DNA from: JBNGOQ01 sp050589645
GTDB taxonomy: Bacteria > Bacteroidota > Bacteroidia > Flavobacteriales > Flavobacteriaceae
Direction: 5' to 3'
Length of the DNA: 64,000 nt
Assembly (NCBI RefSeq): GCF_050589645.1
Contig: NZ_JBNGOQ010000005.1
Coordinates: 62,001-126,000 of the forward strand
In this document: piece after piece, positions 63,790 through 64,000 of the stretch
Layout: each line of letters opens with the position of its first letter
How positions within the stretch are numbered: position 1 is the first letter of the stretch
Position numbers and translations under genes: made by a program
Notes under the pieces: generated by a model
The model's database searches: none
What the model saw: the letters and a program-made list of their open reading frames with translations, nothing else
What the model was told of the DNA's origin: nothing

Positions 63790-64000
63790 ATGAAACGATA
63801 TGCATTTGCACTGGATTTGAAGGACGACAGCGAATTGATAGCGGAATATGAGGCCCATCACAAAAAAATATGGCCCGAGATAAGGAAAAGTATCTTGGAT
63901 GCCGGGATTGTACGAATGGAAATATACCGCTTGGGAACCAGGCTGTTCATGAACCTGGAAGCAGAGGACGCTTTCTCTATGGAAAAAAAAGCCAGGATGG
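63790..64000 (+). CDS. L-fucose/L-rhamnose mutarotase, 5' part, cut by window
   Basis: First 70 residues starting MKRYAFALDLKDDSEL. They match the RhaM/FucU-like mutarotase family of DUF718 type: EYEAHHKKIWPEIRKSIL and the strand-turn GIVRMEIYRLGTRLFMNLE. Interconverts sugar anomers so that the dehydrogenase gets the right form. 11 bases after fucP in the same operon. Confidence 0.85.
   Translation, partial: MKRYAFALDLKDDSELIAEYEAHHKKIWPEIRKSILDAGIVRMEIYRLGTRLFMNLEAEDAFSMEKKARM

Noticed and set aside
1..64000. rRNA operon, prophage or transposase genes
   Set aside because: No integrase, transposase, phage structural or rRNA sequence found; the only tRNA is tRNA-Leu at 28371-28457.

Overview
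The window comes from a Bacteroidota genome, most likely a marine flavobacterium. Several things point there: TAnnTTTG-type -7 promoter boxes, weak or absent Shine-Dalgarno sequences, a zeaxanthin-type carotenoid cluster, SurA/MoxR/TlpA-like gene sets typical of Flavobacteriaceae, and an L-fucose catabolic cluster suited to algal polysaccharides. The genus cannot be fixed from the sequence alone. One run of Ns (28218-28313) marks an assembly gap inside a repeat.

Layout. (1) 1-5451, minus strand, visibly AT-rich: a peptide natural-product (RiPP/bacteriocin-like) locus. It has a 57-residue precursor with a double-glycine leader at 5278-5451, a terminator-like hairpin, a 398-residue protein with an HQxxH motif, a C39-peptidase ABC exporter and an HlyD-type adaptor. 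(2) 5452-14059, mostly minus strand: an AraC regulator, GNAT, three SRPBCC proteins, an overlapping DUF2339/DUF3999 membrane pair, and a class-A beta-lactamase-fold lipoprotein. A probable small gene with a one-base frameshift lies at 5766-5889. (3) 14249-21198, plus strand: a PpiC/SurA-like lipoprotein, SurA, a MoxR ATPase, aconitase and two tandem TlpA-like thioredoxins. (4) 21199-24902, minus strand: crtZ, crtB and crtI behind a MerR/B12 photoreceptor (CarH-like) regulator. (5) 25206-27192: a DUF1080 lipoprotein and a DadA-like oxidoreductase. (6) 27282-28457: a tandem array of [tRNA-Leu 3' end, terminator, GIY-YIG ORF] units running from an intact tRNA-Leu(GAG), with a 51-bp double-hairpin element inserted three times, each time directly 3' of CTGG on the minus strand. 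(7) 28672-34693: a membrane AraC regulator with a metal-binding-like N-terminus, divergent from four secreted proteins (Ig-like, two paralogous propeller-like proteins, one TolB/PD40-like protein). (8) 34865-39110: a class-C beta-lactamase-fold hydrolase, a DJ-1/PfpI protein and a DUF5916 outer-membrane protein. (9) 39424-46758: an RND efflux operon whose TolC protein is fused to a substrate-binding domain and whose last gene is a K+-channel-like protein. (10) 46847-52334: a very large ThuA/sorbosone-dehydrogenase/PKD/cytochrome c/CBM protein, divergent from a Nudix-fold regulator across a palindrome, then a response regulator and a GIY-YIG-like protein. (11) 52382-64000: the L-fucose cluster.

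How the fucose genes work together: two secreted GH29 alpha-L-fucosidases release L-fucose, FucP imports it, and a mutarotase (cut by the window end) interconverts anomers. A SDR oxidises fucose to the lactone, an amidohydrolase opens it to L-fuconate, an enolase-superfamily dehydratase makes 2-keto-3-deoxy-L-fuconate, a second SDR oxidises this to the 2,4-diketo acid, and a FAH-family hydrolase cleaves it to pyruvate and lactate. This is the non-phosphorylative route; every step has a candidate gene here, and an AraC regulator sits at the head.

The least explained parts are the tRNA/GIY-YIG array with its CTGG-targeted palindromes, the peptide locus with its variant HQxxH enzyme, the TolC fusion/ion-channel efflux operon, and the four-gene secreted cluster next to the metal-binding-like membrane AraC regulator.
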